Positions 1-10,179 are shown, counted from the stretch's first letter. The stretch is DNA of 64,000 nt from Flavivirga sp. 57AJ16 (GCF_028736925.1 NZ_JAQZAT010000004.1:1-64000), one strand, 5' to 3'. The notes: a model not told the origin generated them from the sequence alone. Numbers and translations: made by a program.

Positions 1-2
1 AA

Positions 3-59
3 TGCAAGGTCAGCCAGCTAGATGAACTTCTTCCCGAAAACTGGAATCCCCGACAATAA
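3..59 (+). pseudogene. C-terminal tail of a transposase (IS66-like), cut by window start
   Basis: An open frame enters from the left edge and ends at a TAA at 57-59. Its last residues read QLDELLPENWNPRQ, which resembles the conserved C-terminal tail of IS66-family transposases. Only 18 codons are visible, so the family call is tentative and the upstream part is outside the window. A hairpin follows directly. Confidence 0.4.
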
Positions 60-60
60 T

Positions 61-88
61 AAAGCCGAGAAATTTTATCCCGGCTTTT
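61..88 (+). terminator. Hairpin after the transposase tail
   Basis: AAAGCCG and CGGCTTT form a 7-bp stem around an AT-rich loop, followed by a T-rich stretch. It lies 1 bp after the transposase stop codon, which fits a rho-independent terminator. Confidence 0.5.
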
Positions 89-368
89 GAATTTTATATG
101 CTCAAGCCCGAAGGCTTACGAAGAAAGCATTAAAAGCAGATCGAAAATTAAAAACAATAGCTGGGCGCTTAAGGCCCTGATAACAAAAGAACATGCCACT
201 AGATTGGAGGGGAGTTTTGGCAAGGAAAAGGAGCATTACCTCCTCAAAAAGGTAAAGGCAAGGACCAAGGCCAACGAGACACTGTGGATATTTTTTGGGA
301 TCCACACTGCCAATGCCCTGGAAATTGGTAGGCGCATGCAAAAAGCCGAACAAAAACAGGCGGCATAA
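87..368 (+). pseudogene. DDE-type transposase C-terminal fragment
   Basis: The frame encodes about 85 meaningful residues, including LEGSFGKEKEHYLLKKVKAR and LWIFFGIHTANALEIGRRM. This is the pattern of the C-terminal end of DDE transposases found in Bacteroidota insertion sequences. The catalytic N-terminal and central parts are absent, and the TTG start lies inside the preceding hairpin, so this is a decayed remnant rather than a working gene. It lies immediately after an unrelated transposase tail, which points to nested or successive insertions at this spot. I cannot decide the IS family. Confidence 0.5.
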
Positions 369-443
369 GACAAAAAAATATCACCCTTAATGGGATAAGT
401 GCGTCCGTCCGTGACATAATCCAACAAAAAACTTGAAAAAACA

Positions 444-482
444 AAGAACACTAAAAATCCAGGTTGGATTTTTAGTGTTCTT
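444..482. terminator. Perfect 18-bp-stem palindrome
   Basis: Positions 444-461 and 465-482 are exact reverse complements around a 3-nt loop. It could be a bidirectional terminator after the transposase remnant, or the end of a decayed insertion sequence. The rest of 369-989 shows no gene that I recognise; 577-650 carries a degenerate member of the small hairpin family described at 3111. Confidence 0.6.
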
Positions 483-989
483 CTTGATTGATTAAAATTT
501 ATAGACTATTTTCTGAAAGTGCCAATTTTGATCTTTTTTCCTCTAACGAATGTCCTTGTGCCGGCTGACCTATTCACTAAAAAAATGTCCACTCCATGCA
601 TGAGCTTGGCTCGTTTATTAAAAGGGTTCAGTGGATCATTTTTTAACGCTCTCCCCTCTTTTCATCCTATCCCAACTTTCTACATCTCGGCAACAATTAT
701 TCTTTCAGTTTAATTTAGACGCCAGTTCGAACGATTTTCGACAGCTCTGATGAGCTTGCCAAATGGTCAAGGCAACCCATTTTGCCTGTTTTTTATTTGT
801 AAAATTCACTAACATTAGCGCATTCCTATAATCATTTATATATATTACAATTCATTAATAGTTCTCTACTATGCTCGAACAGACATGACAACAAGCTTTA
901 TTATACGTCATATCTACACTATTAGTTAAAAACCTTGACACGGGTCTAGAATTGATCAATTTTATTCATGGTGCAAAAAACGGATTGGA

Positions 990-2318
990 TCATTTTTCTA
1001 AGCCCAAATGCCTACGGATGAGTGGTTCCAACCTTTCTCTTCGTGCACTCCTATCTACGATCACCCCTTCTTTGTTTAATAACCATACAGTAGGTAATGC
1101 TGTGATTTCATACAGGGTATGAAGGCTTACAGAGGAATTCGACCCCTTATCTAAACGCTGTGGCCAATTGGCATTAGTTTTTTTAAGAATACTTAATATT
1201 CTTTCTTTATTTGCATCGCCATCTGCTGCGATCCCTATCACTTCAAAGCCCTGATCACGGTACTTATCATACATCTCTCTAACATGTGGCATTTCTTTGA
1301 TGCAGGGACTGCAATAGGTCGCCCAAAAATCGATCAGTACGACGTTACCTCGCATATCGGCAAGATTAACTTTGGTGCCATCCATGGCTGTAAACGCCAT
1401 CTCTAATGGCTTGGTATTGTCTACGACTTTTAATGCTTCTATGGCGGCTACATTATCCGCAGCTAGTTTGTGTAAGGCTTTAATTCCTAGTTGTTCTGCC
1501 TGTGGATTATCGTTACTTGTTGTCTCTAAAAAATATTGCCAATAGCTATCTGACGCAGCTGTAGAAAAGTTTTTAAGTAAATTCAAAATATTTTGTACAC
1601 GATCGGATACTATGTTTAATGCAGCGTATTTATTCACGTGATTTTCTAAACGTAAACGGATGTGTTGCCAATACTGAATCTCAAAACGATTCCAATAATT
1701 GGCTTCTTGTATTTCTTTTGTTAAACCGCGATTCAACGTGATACCATAACGAATCTCTCGAGCAATCAATTGAAATGCGGCAGCTTCTTTACGCTCCAAG
1801 GACGCATCGGAATTAAGTACGCTTGCCACCATCACATCACCCACTTTTCGCCATTGGTTCCATGCCACATCATCTATAGGTTTTAAGCGTTCGATCTGCT
1901 TATAATTTTCATTTGTTTTACTAGCCCAAAGTTCTATTAATCCATTTGTGATTCTGGGAATGAAACGTGGCTCTGCATAGGCACTGAAAAAGGTCATTAA
2001 GGCATCATCACGACGGGGATCTTCCGGGTAGTTGTCCCAAAATGTTTTGGCTAGCAGTGATCTTTTTTTAAAAATGGAATCCATATACTTCCAATAGACC
2101 AAGGAGCCTCCATCTTTAACCTTCTGGTATTGCTCGCTTGACCCCAAACTTGACATGTTTTTATTTAATTTTTTCCAATCTAAATCGGCTTGCGATTCTA
2201 TAATTGATGTCTTGGTAATTGGTTCTTGTGCTTGTATATTGGTAATTAGGCACGTATATAGGAGACCTGCTATTATTGTCGATGCTCTTACTTTCTTATA
2301 TTTTATTATTCTATTCAT
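990..2318 (-). CDS. TlpA-like thioredoxin-family thiol-disulfide oxidoreductase
   Basis: Exported protein with a C-terminal thioredoxin domain of the TlpA/AhpC-TSA type. The active site is FWATYCSPCIKEMPH (CxxC), followed by the usual VIGIAADGD strand and a cis-Pro region (ITALPTVWLL). The N-terminal 280 residues are helical and of unknown fold, as in other Bacteroidota TlpA-like proteins near SusC/SusD pairs. An upstream ATG at 2360 would add 14 polar residues; I prefer the start at 2318 because it puts a short basic stretch directly before the hydrophobic signal peptide (cleavage likely near NIQAQ). It is the last gene of the FecI/FecR-linked cluster and follows a DsbD-alpha-like gene. The likely role is to reduce or isomerise disulfides in the periplasm; the substrate is unknown. 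Confidence 0.85.
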   Translation of the reverse strand: MNRIIKYKKVRASTIIAGLLYTCLITNIQAQEPITKTSIIESQADLDWKKLNKNMSSLGSSEQYQKVKDGGSLVYWKYMDSIFKKRSLLAKTFWDNYPEDPRRDDALMTFFSAYAEPRFIPRITNGLIELWASKTNENYKQIERLKPIDDVAWNQWRKVGDVMVASVLNSDASLERKEAAAFQLIAREIRYGITLNRGLTKEIQEANYWNRFEIQYWQHIRLRLENHVNKYAALNIVSDRVQNILNLLKNFSTAASDSYWQYFLETTSNDNPQAEQLGIKALHKLAADNVAAIEALKVVDNTKPLEMAFTAMDGTKVNLADMRGNVVLIDFWATYCSPCIKEMPHVREMYDKYRDQGFEVIGIAADGDANKERILSILKKTNANWPQRLDKGSNSSVSLHTLYEITALPTVWLLNKEGVIVDRSARRERLEPLIRRHLGLEK

Positions 2319-2383
2319 TTTTGTTAATATGTTTACTTTGGTTTTAGATTCAATATTCAAGTTTTGTTACGAATTTCACGAAT

Positions 2384-2456
2384 TGTCATTCCGAACGTGG
2401 AGGAATCTCATGATGGGAGTACTAAATAATGAAACCTCTCCTCGTTCGGAATGACA
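2384..2456. repeat. GTCATTCCGAACG palindromic intergenic repeat
   Basis: A 14-bp perfect inverted repeat (2384-2397 with 2443-2456) encloses about 45 bp containing AGGAATCTCATGA. Related sequences beginning GTCATTCCGA or GTCATCCCGA occur at 12431, 12621 and 19630 in this window. It lies between two co-directional genes and does not encode a protein. Confidence 0.6.
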
Positions 2457-2546
2457 TACTAACGAGCTTTTGTCTTTTCTATATTCTCTTATCTCTTTTT
2501 TCTAGCATCTAACAGCGAAGCGGTTTTGGTTCTCATATTCCATTCA

Positions 2547-3050
2547 TTAGTTAACAACCACAATGACCAGATCTATTTTTTTTCTAACTGGTGGATAACA
2601 GATATCTTCATTACAGGTCTGATACACCACATTGGCCTTGATAATATACTTACCAGAAAACACACTTTTATCTACTTGAAACTTTTGGAACATGCTTATG
2701 CCGTCCCCTCTATAGGTATCAAAAAATAGAGTTTCATCCAGTAATTCCATCTCGCCTAACTTTTTTATGTCTTCTGGCACTTTAAAAGTTACTTCTGTTG
2801 GTATCTTGCCTAGCACCGTATTCTTTTCAATAGGGGCATATAGAAACCACCCCGGTTTTATATTAAATACTACAGATATAGTAAATTTGTCTCCTGCCTT
2901 TACCGTTTCTGGAGCTTCGATGGTATAACTTACCGGATCGCTGGATCCTGTTTGTGCCACTACCTTTAAGCTCATTATATTTAATAGCAAGCAAACGGTA
3001 AATATTATTTGTGCTTTATAAAACATACTGTTTGTAATTATTGATTTCAT
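2547..3050 (-). CDS. DsbD N-terminal (alpha)-like periplasmic redox domain protein
   Basis: A 167-residue exported protein. After a signal peptide it carries one immunoglobulin-like domain of the type found at the N-terminus of DsbD (GDKFTISVVFNIKPGWFLYA). A cysteine pair sits near the C-terminus in TCNEDICYPP, where DsbD-alpha has its redox-active pair. The membrane (beta) and thioredoxin (gamma) domains of full DsbD are absent. A standalone alpha domain next to a TlpA-like gene suggests the two exchange electrons in the periplasm, but the electron donor is not encoded here. Confidence 0.75.
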   Translation of the reverse strand: MKSIITNSMFYKAQIIFTVCLLLNIMSLKVVAQTGSSDPVSYTIEAPETVKAGDKFTISVVFNIKPGWFLYAPIEKNTVLGKIPTEVTFKVPEDIKKLGEMELLDETLFFDTYRGDGISMFQKFQVDKSVFSGKYIIKANVVYQTCNEDICYPPVRKKIDLVIVVVN

Positions 3051-3110
3051 GGGTTCATAATTATTGCGTTTTATTCTTAATACGCTCTGCGTCGTTTGAG
3101 CACTTCACTA

Positions 3111-3133
3111 AAATGATCCACTGGGTCATTTTT
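3111..3133 (-). terminator. Small hairpin with conserved flank (family E)
   Basis: AAAATGATCC and GGGTCATTTT form a hairpin with loop ACT, just past the stop of the upstream VCBS gene. The flank TTTTTTAACGTTCGGTCC recurs, with variants, beside similar hairpins at 640, 10180, 15483 and 28770. The position after stop codons suggests a terminator role. Confidence 0.5.
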
Positions 3134-3145
3134 TAACGTTCGGTC

Positions 3146-4633
3146 CTATTTTTTCCCTAACATTACATAGATATAACCTTGATGTACCAATGTTCTATTT
3201 TTAGCTCCTCCATTTCCATACCACCCTTTTAAAAAGTCTTCTTTTGCTTTATTAATTTTCTTTCTCAAGGCTTCATCGCTTTGTCCTGATTTCTTTCGTT
3301 TTCTTTCTATACTCTTAATATTTGACGCTATCTGTCTTTTCGCACTAGCACTCAAGTTTCCCGGATTCTTTTTATAAATCCCCGTATCATGTTCCCAACG
3401 CCAGGAAAGTTCATGATTAAACGTGCCGTTTAATATTGCTACACTGCTACCTATTAACAGGTCATTGACACCATCATTGTTCCAGTCGGTCACACAGATA
3501 TTAAGCCAACTGCCAGGAAGTGCCTTCTCACCATTTTTTGCTGTAAATAAAGGAACCCCCGCTTCAAATTGTGGCCATTCTTTACCACCTATCCGACTGG
3601 CAACAGGTCTGTCTACTTGATGGACAGGCTTGTGTGATGAACTGGCAGATGTTTTTAGACCTCGGAAGTATGTTACAGCTACACTTCCTTCTTTTATATA
3701 CTTATTTGTCATTAGAATATCGAGTACACCATCCCCGTCCCAATCTACCACATAAGGTATCGCAGAATATTCTTTAACAGCTGATGCTGATTCAAGAGGC
3801 TTACCTTGAGCATCAAATAGCAGCTCTCTTTTTCCAAATTTAGGAGCTGATTTTGTTCCTATATTTTCACAAATGCGTAAAGCAATTCCTCCAACGATCA
3901 TATCCTGATCTCCATCGTTATCAAAATCACCAAAATCTGCGGATGAATAAACCCAATAATTAAATCCTTTAGGATCTGTAACTGGAAGCGAAAAATAATC
4001 GCTACCTCTATTTTTGTTAGCCATTATAGGGTCGTAAGCTTCCTCCAGTTTTATTGCTGGTAAAAACCCTTCTTCACTCCCCCTAAACCAGCTAATATAA
4101 CCCGGAGTGTACTGTCCTGATAACAAATCGGTAAAACCATCATTATCCAAATCTGCAAAACGAGGGATGAAAGGAAAACAACAATAGGTATAGATGGACA
4201 AAGGGGTTCCAGTGCTTTCTTTTACCCTCCAAGCTCCTGCTCCTTTGCCGTAACTAAAATCATCATTAAATGCGGGGGCTTCATCGGTTACTTTGTTTTG
4301 GTAAACCCGAACAAAGTTCCCTACACTAATGCCCCCATTTTCAAAACCACTCATAAATTCTCCGATCAATAAATCTTTTTTTCCATCATCATTCCAGTCA
4401 TATACGGCAGGAGCCGCCCAACCCCAACCTTCACCTCTCACCGGAATCGTATCGCCCATAATCAGTTGGGGATTCCCCAGTTTGGGAGCTCCTGGGATAT
4501 TGGTATGGATGAGTTCGGGGAAATCGTTGGGTCCTAAAGTATTGTTAGGTTTGCTTTTTGTAACTGACTGGGCGTAGATTTGTGCGCTTATGGTACAAAG
4601 TATTAGGGTGATTATTGTGATTGCTTTTCTCAT
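3146..4633 (-). CDS. Secreted VCBS/FG-GAP repeat protein
   Basis: A 495-residue exported protein (signal peptide ending near QIYAQ) with at least five FG-GAP/VCBS-type calcium-binding motifs. Examples are DWNDDGKKDLLIGE, DLDNDGFTDLLSG, DFDNDGDQDMIVGG, DWDGDGVLDILM and DWNNDGVNDLLIG. Such repeats form beta-propellers on the cell surface that bind ligands or carbohydrates. The C-terminal 90 residues are a Lys-rich helical segment with no visible sorting signal. It lies directly downstream of susD in the FecI/FecR-linked cluster, so it may be a surface accessory of that SusCD complex. No catalytic motif is visible. Confidence 0.8.
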   Translation of the reverse strand: MRKAITIITLILCTISAQIYAQSVTKSKPNNTLGPNDFPELIHTNIPGAPKLGNPQLIMGDTIPVRGEGWGWAAPAVYDWNDDGKKDLLIGEFMSGFENGGISVGNFVRVYQNKVTDEAPAFNDDFSYGKGAGAWRVKESTGTPLSIYTYCCFPFIPRFADLDNDGFTDLLSGQYTPGYISWFRGSEEGFLPAIKLEEAYDPIMANKNRGSDYFSLPVTDPKGFNYWVYSSADFGDFDNDGDQDMIVGGIALRICENIGTKSAPKFGKRELLFDAQGKPLESASAVKEYSAIPYVVDWDGDGVLDILMTNKYIKEGSVAVTYFRGLKTSASSSHKPVHQVDRPVASRIGGKEWPQFEAGVPLFTAKNGEKALPGSWLNICVTDWNNDGVNDLLIGSSVAILNGTFNHELSWRWEHDTGIYKKNPGNLSASAKRQIASNIKSIERKRKKSGQSDEALRKKINKAKEDFLKGWYGNGGAKNRTLVHQGYIYVMLGKK

Positions 4634-4651
4634 TGAAAATTCTTTTTTGTC

Positions 4652-4696
4652 ATTCCCGCCTTTCGACTATCGCTCAAGATAAACTCCGGCGGGAAT
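4652..4696. repeat. Inverted repeat between susD and the VCBS gene
   Basis: ATTCCCGCC (4652-4660) and GGCGGGAAT (4688-4696) form a 9-bp stem; the loop contains CGACTATCGCTCAAGATAAAC. The same CGCTCAAGATAAACT phrase recurs inside the palindromic element at 44698. It is a possible attenuator or a decayed mobile repeat. Confidence 0.45.
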
Positions 4697-4857
4697 CTTT
4701 ATTAATAATTCTATTTATACTTTTATTCCATCTCTAACACTTTTCAAAGGAAAGAACGGTAGTTTGTAAAGTATCTTTGTAATTTGTTTTTAGGTTATTA
4801 GATTCTCTTCATAAGATTCCTGCCTTACTAAAACAAGTTCAGCACTAGTCGCAGGGA

Positions 4858-6300
4858 TTAATTGTACCCATCATTTTGTGGCAATAAATTTTGGTTTTTC
4901 AAAATCTCTGATTCCGGGATGGGTAATAAAATGTCTGTATCCTTCCAACCTGTTTTTATGGGTGCTAATACCTCGGCAGCTTTACCTGTTCTTTTTAAAT
5001 CGAACCAGCGATGGCCTTGTTCCGTAAACAGCTCTACCCGCCGCTCTTGTAGAATGGCTTCTAGCAGATCGTTTTGAGTGGTAGCTGTGGTATTTGGTAG
5101 CGATGCTCGATTTCTAATGACATTTAAATCTGTTTGGGCTCCCGGGATATCTCCAAGTTGTGCCCTGGCCTCGGCTCGGATTAAATATTGTTCTGCCAAT
5201 CGAAATATAATCGAGTATTCTAATGATGTACTTCCTGTATTGGTTTGCTCTTTATATTTAAAAGCATGATACCAGATATTGGTACCACTAGTGACGCTTT
5301 TTACCCAATTGGTATTGGTATTGTATCTACGCTGGTCTCCTGGTCTGGTAGTTTCAAATGCATTTAAAAGGGAAGTGGACAATACAGGGGAAAGCCCAGG
5401 ACTGGCTGTAAAAATAAAAAGGGCACCCTCTTTCGTGTTATTGCCTGCTAATTCTGGCTTGAACTGCCATATAGATCCTGATGAATTCTTTAGAAACACC
5501 TTGTTTAGGTCTGGCTCCCATACAAATCTGTCAATGGCCAAAGAAGCCATCTCTTCTGCAAGTTCCCATTGCCCGTTGTATAGATAGACTCTTGCCAATA
5601 AGGCATCTGCAACTGCATCGTATGGCCGCACACGCTCTGCTGAAATATCCTCGCCTAACAAATCGGAAGCCACTATTAAATCGTTTATAATTTGATTATA
5701 TACTTCTGATACAGCCATACGAGATACCTTCGAGTTTTCGATATAATTTGTAGTACTGATATAGGGAATAGCCCCCCAAAGCTCTACTAGCAAGAAATGC
5801 ATATAGGCTCTTATAAATAAAGCCTCGCCAATTAACTGATTTTTATCTTCCTGACTTAAAGCAGTGGAATTCTGGGCACCCTCTATGACCCCATTGGCCT
5901 CATAGATTAAATTATAAGTGCCATTCCACCAACTCTCTACAAAAACATCGGAAGCCAGCAGGGTATGGTCGTACAGGGGGCTCGAAATAGGACTGTTGTA
6001 TTCATCCAGCTCATCGGCATATAAACCCATATACTGGCTCAGATTAAATGTTAAACCGCTATTCCGCATTTTTGAATAGATGCTTTTTAAAACGGCCGTA
6101 GCCGTTGCAGCATCTTCAAAAACAGCTTCGGAGGTTAATTGGCTTTTTGGCAGGTCTACATCTACAAAATCATCACAGCTCGTTAAACAACTAATTAACA
6201 TGATCACATATAATGACTTCCACATTCTGAAACTTATTATGGAAATCCACTGGTGTTGCTTTCTATATGTATTTTTCATGAGTATATTTTTATTATTCAT
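4858..6300 (-). CDS. susD: SusD/RagB family outer-membrane nutrient-binding lipoprotein
   Basis: A 480-residue SusD-like protein. Lipobox CLTSC is at about residue 42 of the longest reading; a start at Met26 (about 6225) would give a conventional short lipoprotein signal. Typical SusD features follow: TPR-like helices in the N-terminal half (FIRAYMHFLLVELWGAIPY) and the C-terminal signature AEARAQLGDIPGAQTDLNVI followed by RRVELFTEQGHRWFDLKRTG. It is encoded directly downstream of the SusC gene, with a 239-bp gap. It should cap the SusC barrel and bind substrate at the cell surface. SusD identity is clear; the substrate is not. Confidence 0.93.
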   Translation of the reverse strand: MNNKNILMKNTYRKQHQWISIISFRMWKSLYVIMLISCLTSCDDFVDVDLPKSQLTSEAVFEDAATATAVLKSIYSKMRNSGLTFNLSQYMGLYADELDEYNSPISSPLYDHTLLASDVFVESWWNGTYNLIYEANGVIEGAQNSTALSQEDKNQLIGEALFIRAYMHFLLVELWGAIPYISTTNYIENSKVSRMAVSEVYNQIINDLIVASDLLGEDISAERVRPYDAVADALLARVYLYNGQWELAEEMASLAIDRFVWEPDLNKVFLKNSSGSIWQFKPELAGNNTKEGALFIFTASPGLSPVLSTSLLNAFETTRPGDQRRYNTNTNWVKSVTSGTNIWYHAFKYKEQTNTGSTSLEYSIIFRLAEQYLIRAEARAQLGDIPGAQTDLNVIRNRASLPNTTATTQNDLLEAILQERRVELFTEQGHRWFDLKRTGKAAEVLAPIKTGWKDTDILLPIPESEILKNQNLLPQNDGYN

Positions 6301-6539
6301 TTTTGGTCACATGTAACATTCATTTAAAAATTTAAATATTGATCTAAAATTTAGTTATAAATGTTTCATCTGTTATATTTTATTGTTTTTTAATAGTCAG
6401 ATGCTGCATCCATATTATTCTTCTCGTTAGGTATTAAATTTTCAATCATGGGTGGTTCATATATTATACTTTATTCTTTTTATATTTATTCTCTTTCCGC
6501 CAACTAGCCTTATCTGCTCTTACGCAAACTGAACCTTAA

Positions 6540-9500
6540 TTAAAATCCTAAATTTAACCCAAAAGTAAACTGCCGTAATGGCGGGAGATATTGACTGAAT
6601 AATCTATCGGGGTCTACCCCATCATATTTCGTTATAATAAACAGGTTCTGCCCATGCAAATAGATGTTTAAATCCAGCCCCTTTGTAACAGTTTTAGGAA
6701 CTGTATAGCTTAACGAGATATTGCGCAATCGGATAAAAGAAGCATCAGTTGTTGCTCCATCACTTGTTCCATACCAACTTTGAGCCGTTAATACCGCATT
6801 GTTAGATATAGAATAGGCTTGAATAGGGTTCTCATCACCTGGCTGCTGCCAACGGTCCAGTACCGTTACAGGCATATTTTGAGCGTACCTTCCAGGAGCT
6901 CCGTAAAAAACTTGGTCTTTACGCTTAATTTGTTTTTTAAACTCGAAGAATAGATCCAGTTGCAAGTTTTTATAACGGATGGTATTGCCCATACCTCCGA
7001 AGTACTTAGGTGTATAATCTGTAAAGTGCTGCCGGTCTTTAAAATCTATAAGGCCATCATTATTAAAATCTTCAACCTGATAGATCCCTGTATCTGGGTC
7101 AATACCAGTAAAACGGTATTGTTTTACACCTTGTAAAGACTCTCCCAAGACATACCTCGTGGCATCGAATGAGCCTTCGAGTCCAGGATATGCAACCAAT
7201 TTATTTCTATTGGTCGAGATATTGAAGGTCGTACTCCATTTAAAATGCTCGTTTTTAATATTTATTGTACGCAGTTCAATCTCTAAACCGGAATTCTCTA
7301 CGATAGCCTCCAGATTTTTATTGACACTGATAAAACCTGTAGTTCCGGGAATAGGGGCATCGATAAGTTGGTTGGAAGACCTATTACGGTACCAAGCCGC
7401 CGACAAAAAGATACGATTCTTTATAAAACCAAGCTCTAAAGCGACTTCCAGTTTCTTGGTTTCTTCCCAAGCATAATCTGGGTTAAACAGCGATGTAGTG
7501 GATAAACCCGAGCTGTTGTAGATACCCGAAACCTCAAAGGCATCATAAAATTTGTAATTCCCTACATTGTCGCTACCTGTAATACCATAACTAGCACGCA
7601 GTTTACCAAGACTTAAAACGGTGGTATCTTTAAAGAGATTCTCCTCTGAAAATAACCATGCCGTCCCGATGGCTCCAAAATAACCAAAGCGCTTACCGGG
7701 ACCAAAGCGGGAAGACCCATCGCGACGCCCGGTGAGGTTTAGGATATACCTATCTTGCCAGTCCAGATTGATCCTACCAAAAAAGGACTGGTATTTATAT
7801 TCGGAGGCATCATCTTGTAGAATTCGTGTACTTTCTGCTGCAGTTATATCCAATATTAAGCTATTGCTGGCAAAGCCTCTTGCAAATATACCCAATTGTT
7901 GATCCTTGTTTTGTTGAAAGGTAGCGCCTGCCAATAGTTTTAAACGAGCACCGTCCCAATCCTGCTGCCAATTAATCTGTGGCTCTATGATCCAGGATTG
8001 ACGGGTTCCTATATTCGTGGTAAGCTGAGAAATACTACTACCTAGACGACCTGCTGTATTTGGATCAAACGCAGTATGCGGCTGTGCCCATTGAGATGCC
8101 AAGCGGTAATCAGTATAACCCAAGTTTGTTTTAAATTCTAAAGACGGAACTGGGCGATACGACAGTACCGTATTTGCAATAAGGTTACGAGTTACCCCAT
8201 TGTATGTTGTTTCTAAAATAGCTAGGGGATTTTTCCAAGTAGAATTTTCCCAATTTAGGTTCCCCTGCTCGTCATAAAGAGCTGGAGCATTAGGCGCTAA
8301 TTTTCGAGCTTGATCCACTAAATTTGCACCGGGTAAATTATTGGTATCCGATCCGTAATTTGCGGAGGCATTGATCTTAAAACGTCCATCTTCCGATTGG
8401 TGGTTTATATTAAAACTCACTGTTGCCTTACTATATTTAGAATCACCTGGGAATACCGTGGTTTCATTAACGTAGCTCCCACTTAACAAAAACTGGGTCT
8501 GTTCACTACCTCCTGAAAAAGAGAGTTGGGCATTCTGCCTGTAGGCCGTACCTCCAATAAGCACCTCTTGCCAGTCGGTATAACGATCCTGATCCCATAG
8601 GTATAGGTCGGGTGAATTATTGACGATAGAGACAGGTGCCGTTTCCAAAGTATAACCATCGTTTGCTAATGCTTCATGACGCATTTCTAAATATTGTTCG
8701 GTATTTAACAGGTTTACAAAACTAGTGACTTCACCTAAACTGCTACTGACATTGAGCCTGACCTGGGTTTTTCCTGCCCTACCTTTTTTTGTGGTAATAA
8801 GCACCACGCCATTGGCTCCACGGGAACCGTAAATGGCCGTGGCATCGGCATCCTTGAGCACTTCGATACTTTTAATATTTGCCGGATTTATGGTGTTCAA
8901 GGGGCTTACTCCTGCTTGAGAAAGGCCAAAATCAACTACCGAAGTTAAACCTTCTAATGATCCAGTATCGTAAGGAACCCCGTTGACTATATATAAGGGA
9001 TCGTTAGCAGTACCAGCTATACCCCCATCTATAAAATTTGTTCCCCGAATCTGGATGCGATACGCCCCGCCTGAAAGTCCGCCCAACGGTTGAATATTTA
9101 CCCCAGGGAGATGCCCCTGCATAGCTGCTAAGGGATTGTTGACAGGTTGTTTTTCTATAGTTTTTGCTTCGATCTTGCTGATGCTTCCGGTAGATTTTCT
9201 TTGGGAGGTTTTATAATACCCAGCCTCGATGGTTACCGCCCCTAATACGTCAATATCTTCTTTAAGACTTATGTTTATCGTGGTTTGATTACCCACTGTT
9301 ATCTCTTGCGACTTAAAACCTAAAGACGAAAAAACGAGTACATGAGCTGGGTCGGGTACACTAATTTTATAATAACCATCTAAATCGGTGACCGTACCTC
9401 TTCTTGTGCCCTTTATTAAAACTGTTGCGTCAGGGACTCCAAGACCTGCCTGATCCGTTACTCTGCCAGAGACAATAAGCCCTTGATCTATGGGTTTACT

Positions 9501-9884
9501 CGTTTTCTTTTTGATGAGAATCGTGTTGTTTTTAGCTACTATTATACTAACATCTTCTTCTGAAAGGCTTTGGTTTAACAGTTTATGAAGTCGAATAACG
9601 CCTTTCTTCAACGCTACTTTTGGAAAATCTTTAAACAAATCACGATGGTACACAAACATATAATCGGTTTGTAGTTTAACTATCTGGAATATCTCGTCAA
9701 CGGATAGCACCTGATCTGAATCTATAACAATTTTGTCATTCTGAGATACGACATACCTTGGCGCTAAACCGAACAGTGTCATACAAAACAAGAATATAAA
9801 GGCGCGCATCATGAGCTTCATCAGATCTTTTCTATGAAAAAAAAGACCGTTAGTTAATTTAATTTCTTTAAATTTATAGATCAT
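6540..9884 (-). CDS. susC: SusC/RagA TonB-linked outer-membrane transporter with STN signalling domain
   Basis: A 1114-residue TonB-dependent transporter. After the signal peptide (ending near RYVVSQ) comes an STN (secretin/TonB N-terminal) domain of about 80 residues. Then follow a carboxypeptidase-regulatory-like domain (SGRVTDQAGLGVPDATVLIK), the plug (GSRGANGVVLITTKKG), and a 22-strand-type barrel ending in QFTFGLNLGF. The STN domain is known to relay substrate occupancy to a FecR-type anti-sigma factor, and a FecI/FecR pair lies 6 kb upstream on the same strand. This predicts auto-induction by its substrate. The long N-terminal leader before the signal peptide is common in STN-type SusC proteins. 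Confidence 0.95.
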   Translation of the reverse strand: MIYKFKEIKLTNGLFFHRKDLMKLMMRAFIFLFCMTLFGLAPRYVVSQNDKIVIDSDQVLSVDEIFQIVKLQTDYMFVYHRDLFKDFPKVALKKGVIRLHKLLNQSLSEEDVSIIVAKNNTILIKKKTSKPIDQGLIVSGRVTDQAGLGVPDATVLIKGTRRGTVTDLDGYYKISVPDPAHVLVFSSLGFKSQEITVGNQTTINISLKEDIDVLGAVTIEAGYYKTSQRKSTGSISKIEAKTIEKQPVNNPLAAMQGHLPGVNIQPLGGLSGGAYRIQIRGTNFIDGGIAGTANDPLYIVNGVPYDTGSLEGLTSVVDFGLSQAGVSPLNTINPANIKSIEVLKDADATAIYGSRGANGVVLITTKKGRAGKTQVRLNVSSSLGEVTSFVNLLNTEQYLEMRHEALANDGYTLETAPVSIVNNSPDLYLWDQDRYTDWQEVLIGGTAYRQNAQLSFSGGSEQTQFLLSGSYVNETTVFPGDSKYSKATVSFNINHQSEDGRFKINASANYGSDTNNLPGANLVDQARKLAPNAPALYDEQGNLNWENSTWKNPLAILETTYNGVTRNLIANTVLSYRPVPSLEFKTNLGYTDYRLASQWAQPHTAFDPNTAGRLGSSISQLTTNIGTRQSWIIEPQINWQQDWDGARLKLLAGATFQQNKDQQLGIFARGFASNSLILDITAAESTRILQDDASEYKYQSFFGRINLDWQDRYILNLTGRRDGSSRFGPGKRFGYFGAIGTAWLFSEENLFKDTTVLSLGKLRASYGITGSDNVGNYKFYDAFEVSGIYNSSGLSTTSLFNPDYAWEETKKLEVALELGFIKNRIFLSAAWYRNRSSNQLIDAPIPGTTGFISVNKNLEAIVENSGLEIELRTINIKNEHFKWSTTFNISTNRNKLVAYPGLEGSFDATRYVLGESLQGVKQYRFTGIDPDTGIYQVEDFNNDGLIDFKDRQHFTDYTPKYFGGMGNTIRYKNLQLDLFFEFKKQIKRKDQVFYGAPGRYAQNMPVTVLDRWQQPGDENPIQAYSISNNAVLTAQSWYGTSDGATTDASFIRLRNISLSYTVPKTVTKGLDLNIYLHGQNLFIITKYDGVDPDRLFSQYLPPLRQFTFGLNLGF

Positions 9885-10179
9885 TGATTGGTTAAATCTT
9901 TTTAATTAATTAATTAATATCTTAGGGGGATATGCAGTTTGTTAACTTACCAAGGTGCGAACTGTTTTCCTCCTTTTTAGTGAGACTCCGTTTTGAGAAT
10001 TACGCCATAGGCGTGAGCACTCAAAATAGTTAGTCGAACTAATCCCGTCCTTTTGGCGGGATCTCATTTTTCTATTCTTTATACTCTTGTTTATACATTT
10101 TTTTCAAGTTCTAATAATTGTTATCATGTACTGCATGACTATATCATCACTACAACAACACGTAAGCTGGCTACTTGAC
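9885..10179. other. susC upstream region, no gene seen
   Basis: About 300 bp between the T9SS repeat gene and susC. Near susC there is an AATTAATTAATTAATA run just upstream of the start. Around 10000-10065 there are short inverted motifs (ACGCCATAGGCGT; TAATCCCG and CGGGATC). It presumably carries the susC promoter, but I could not identify a convincing -33/-7 pair. Confidence 0.4.
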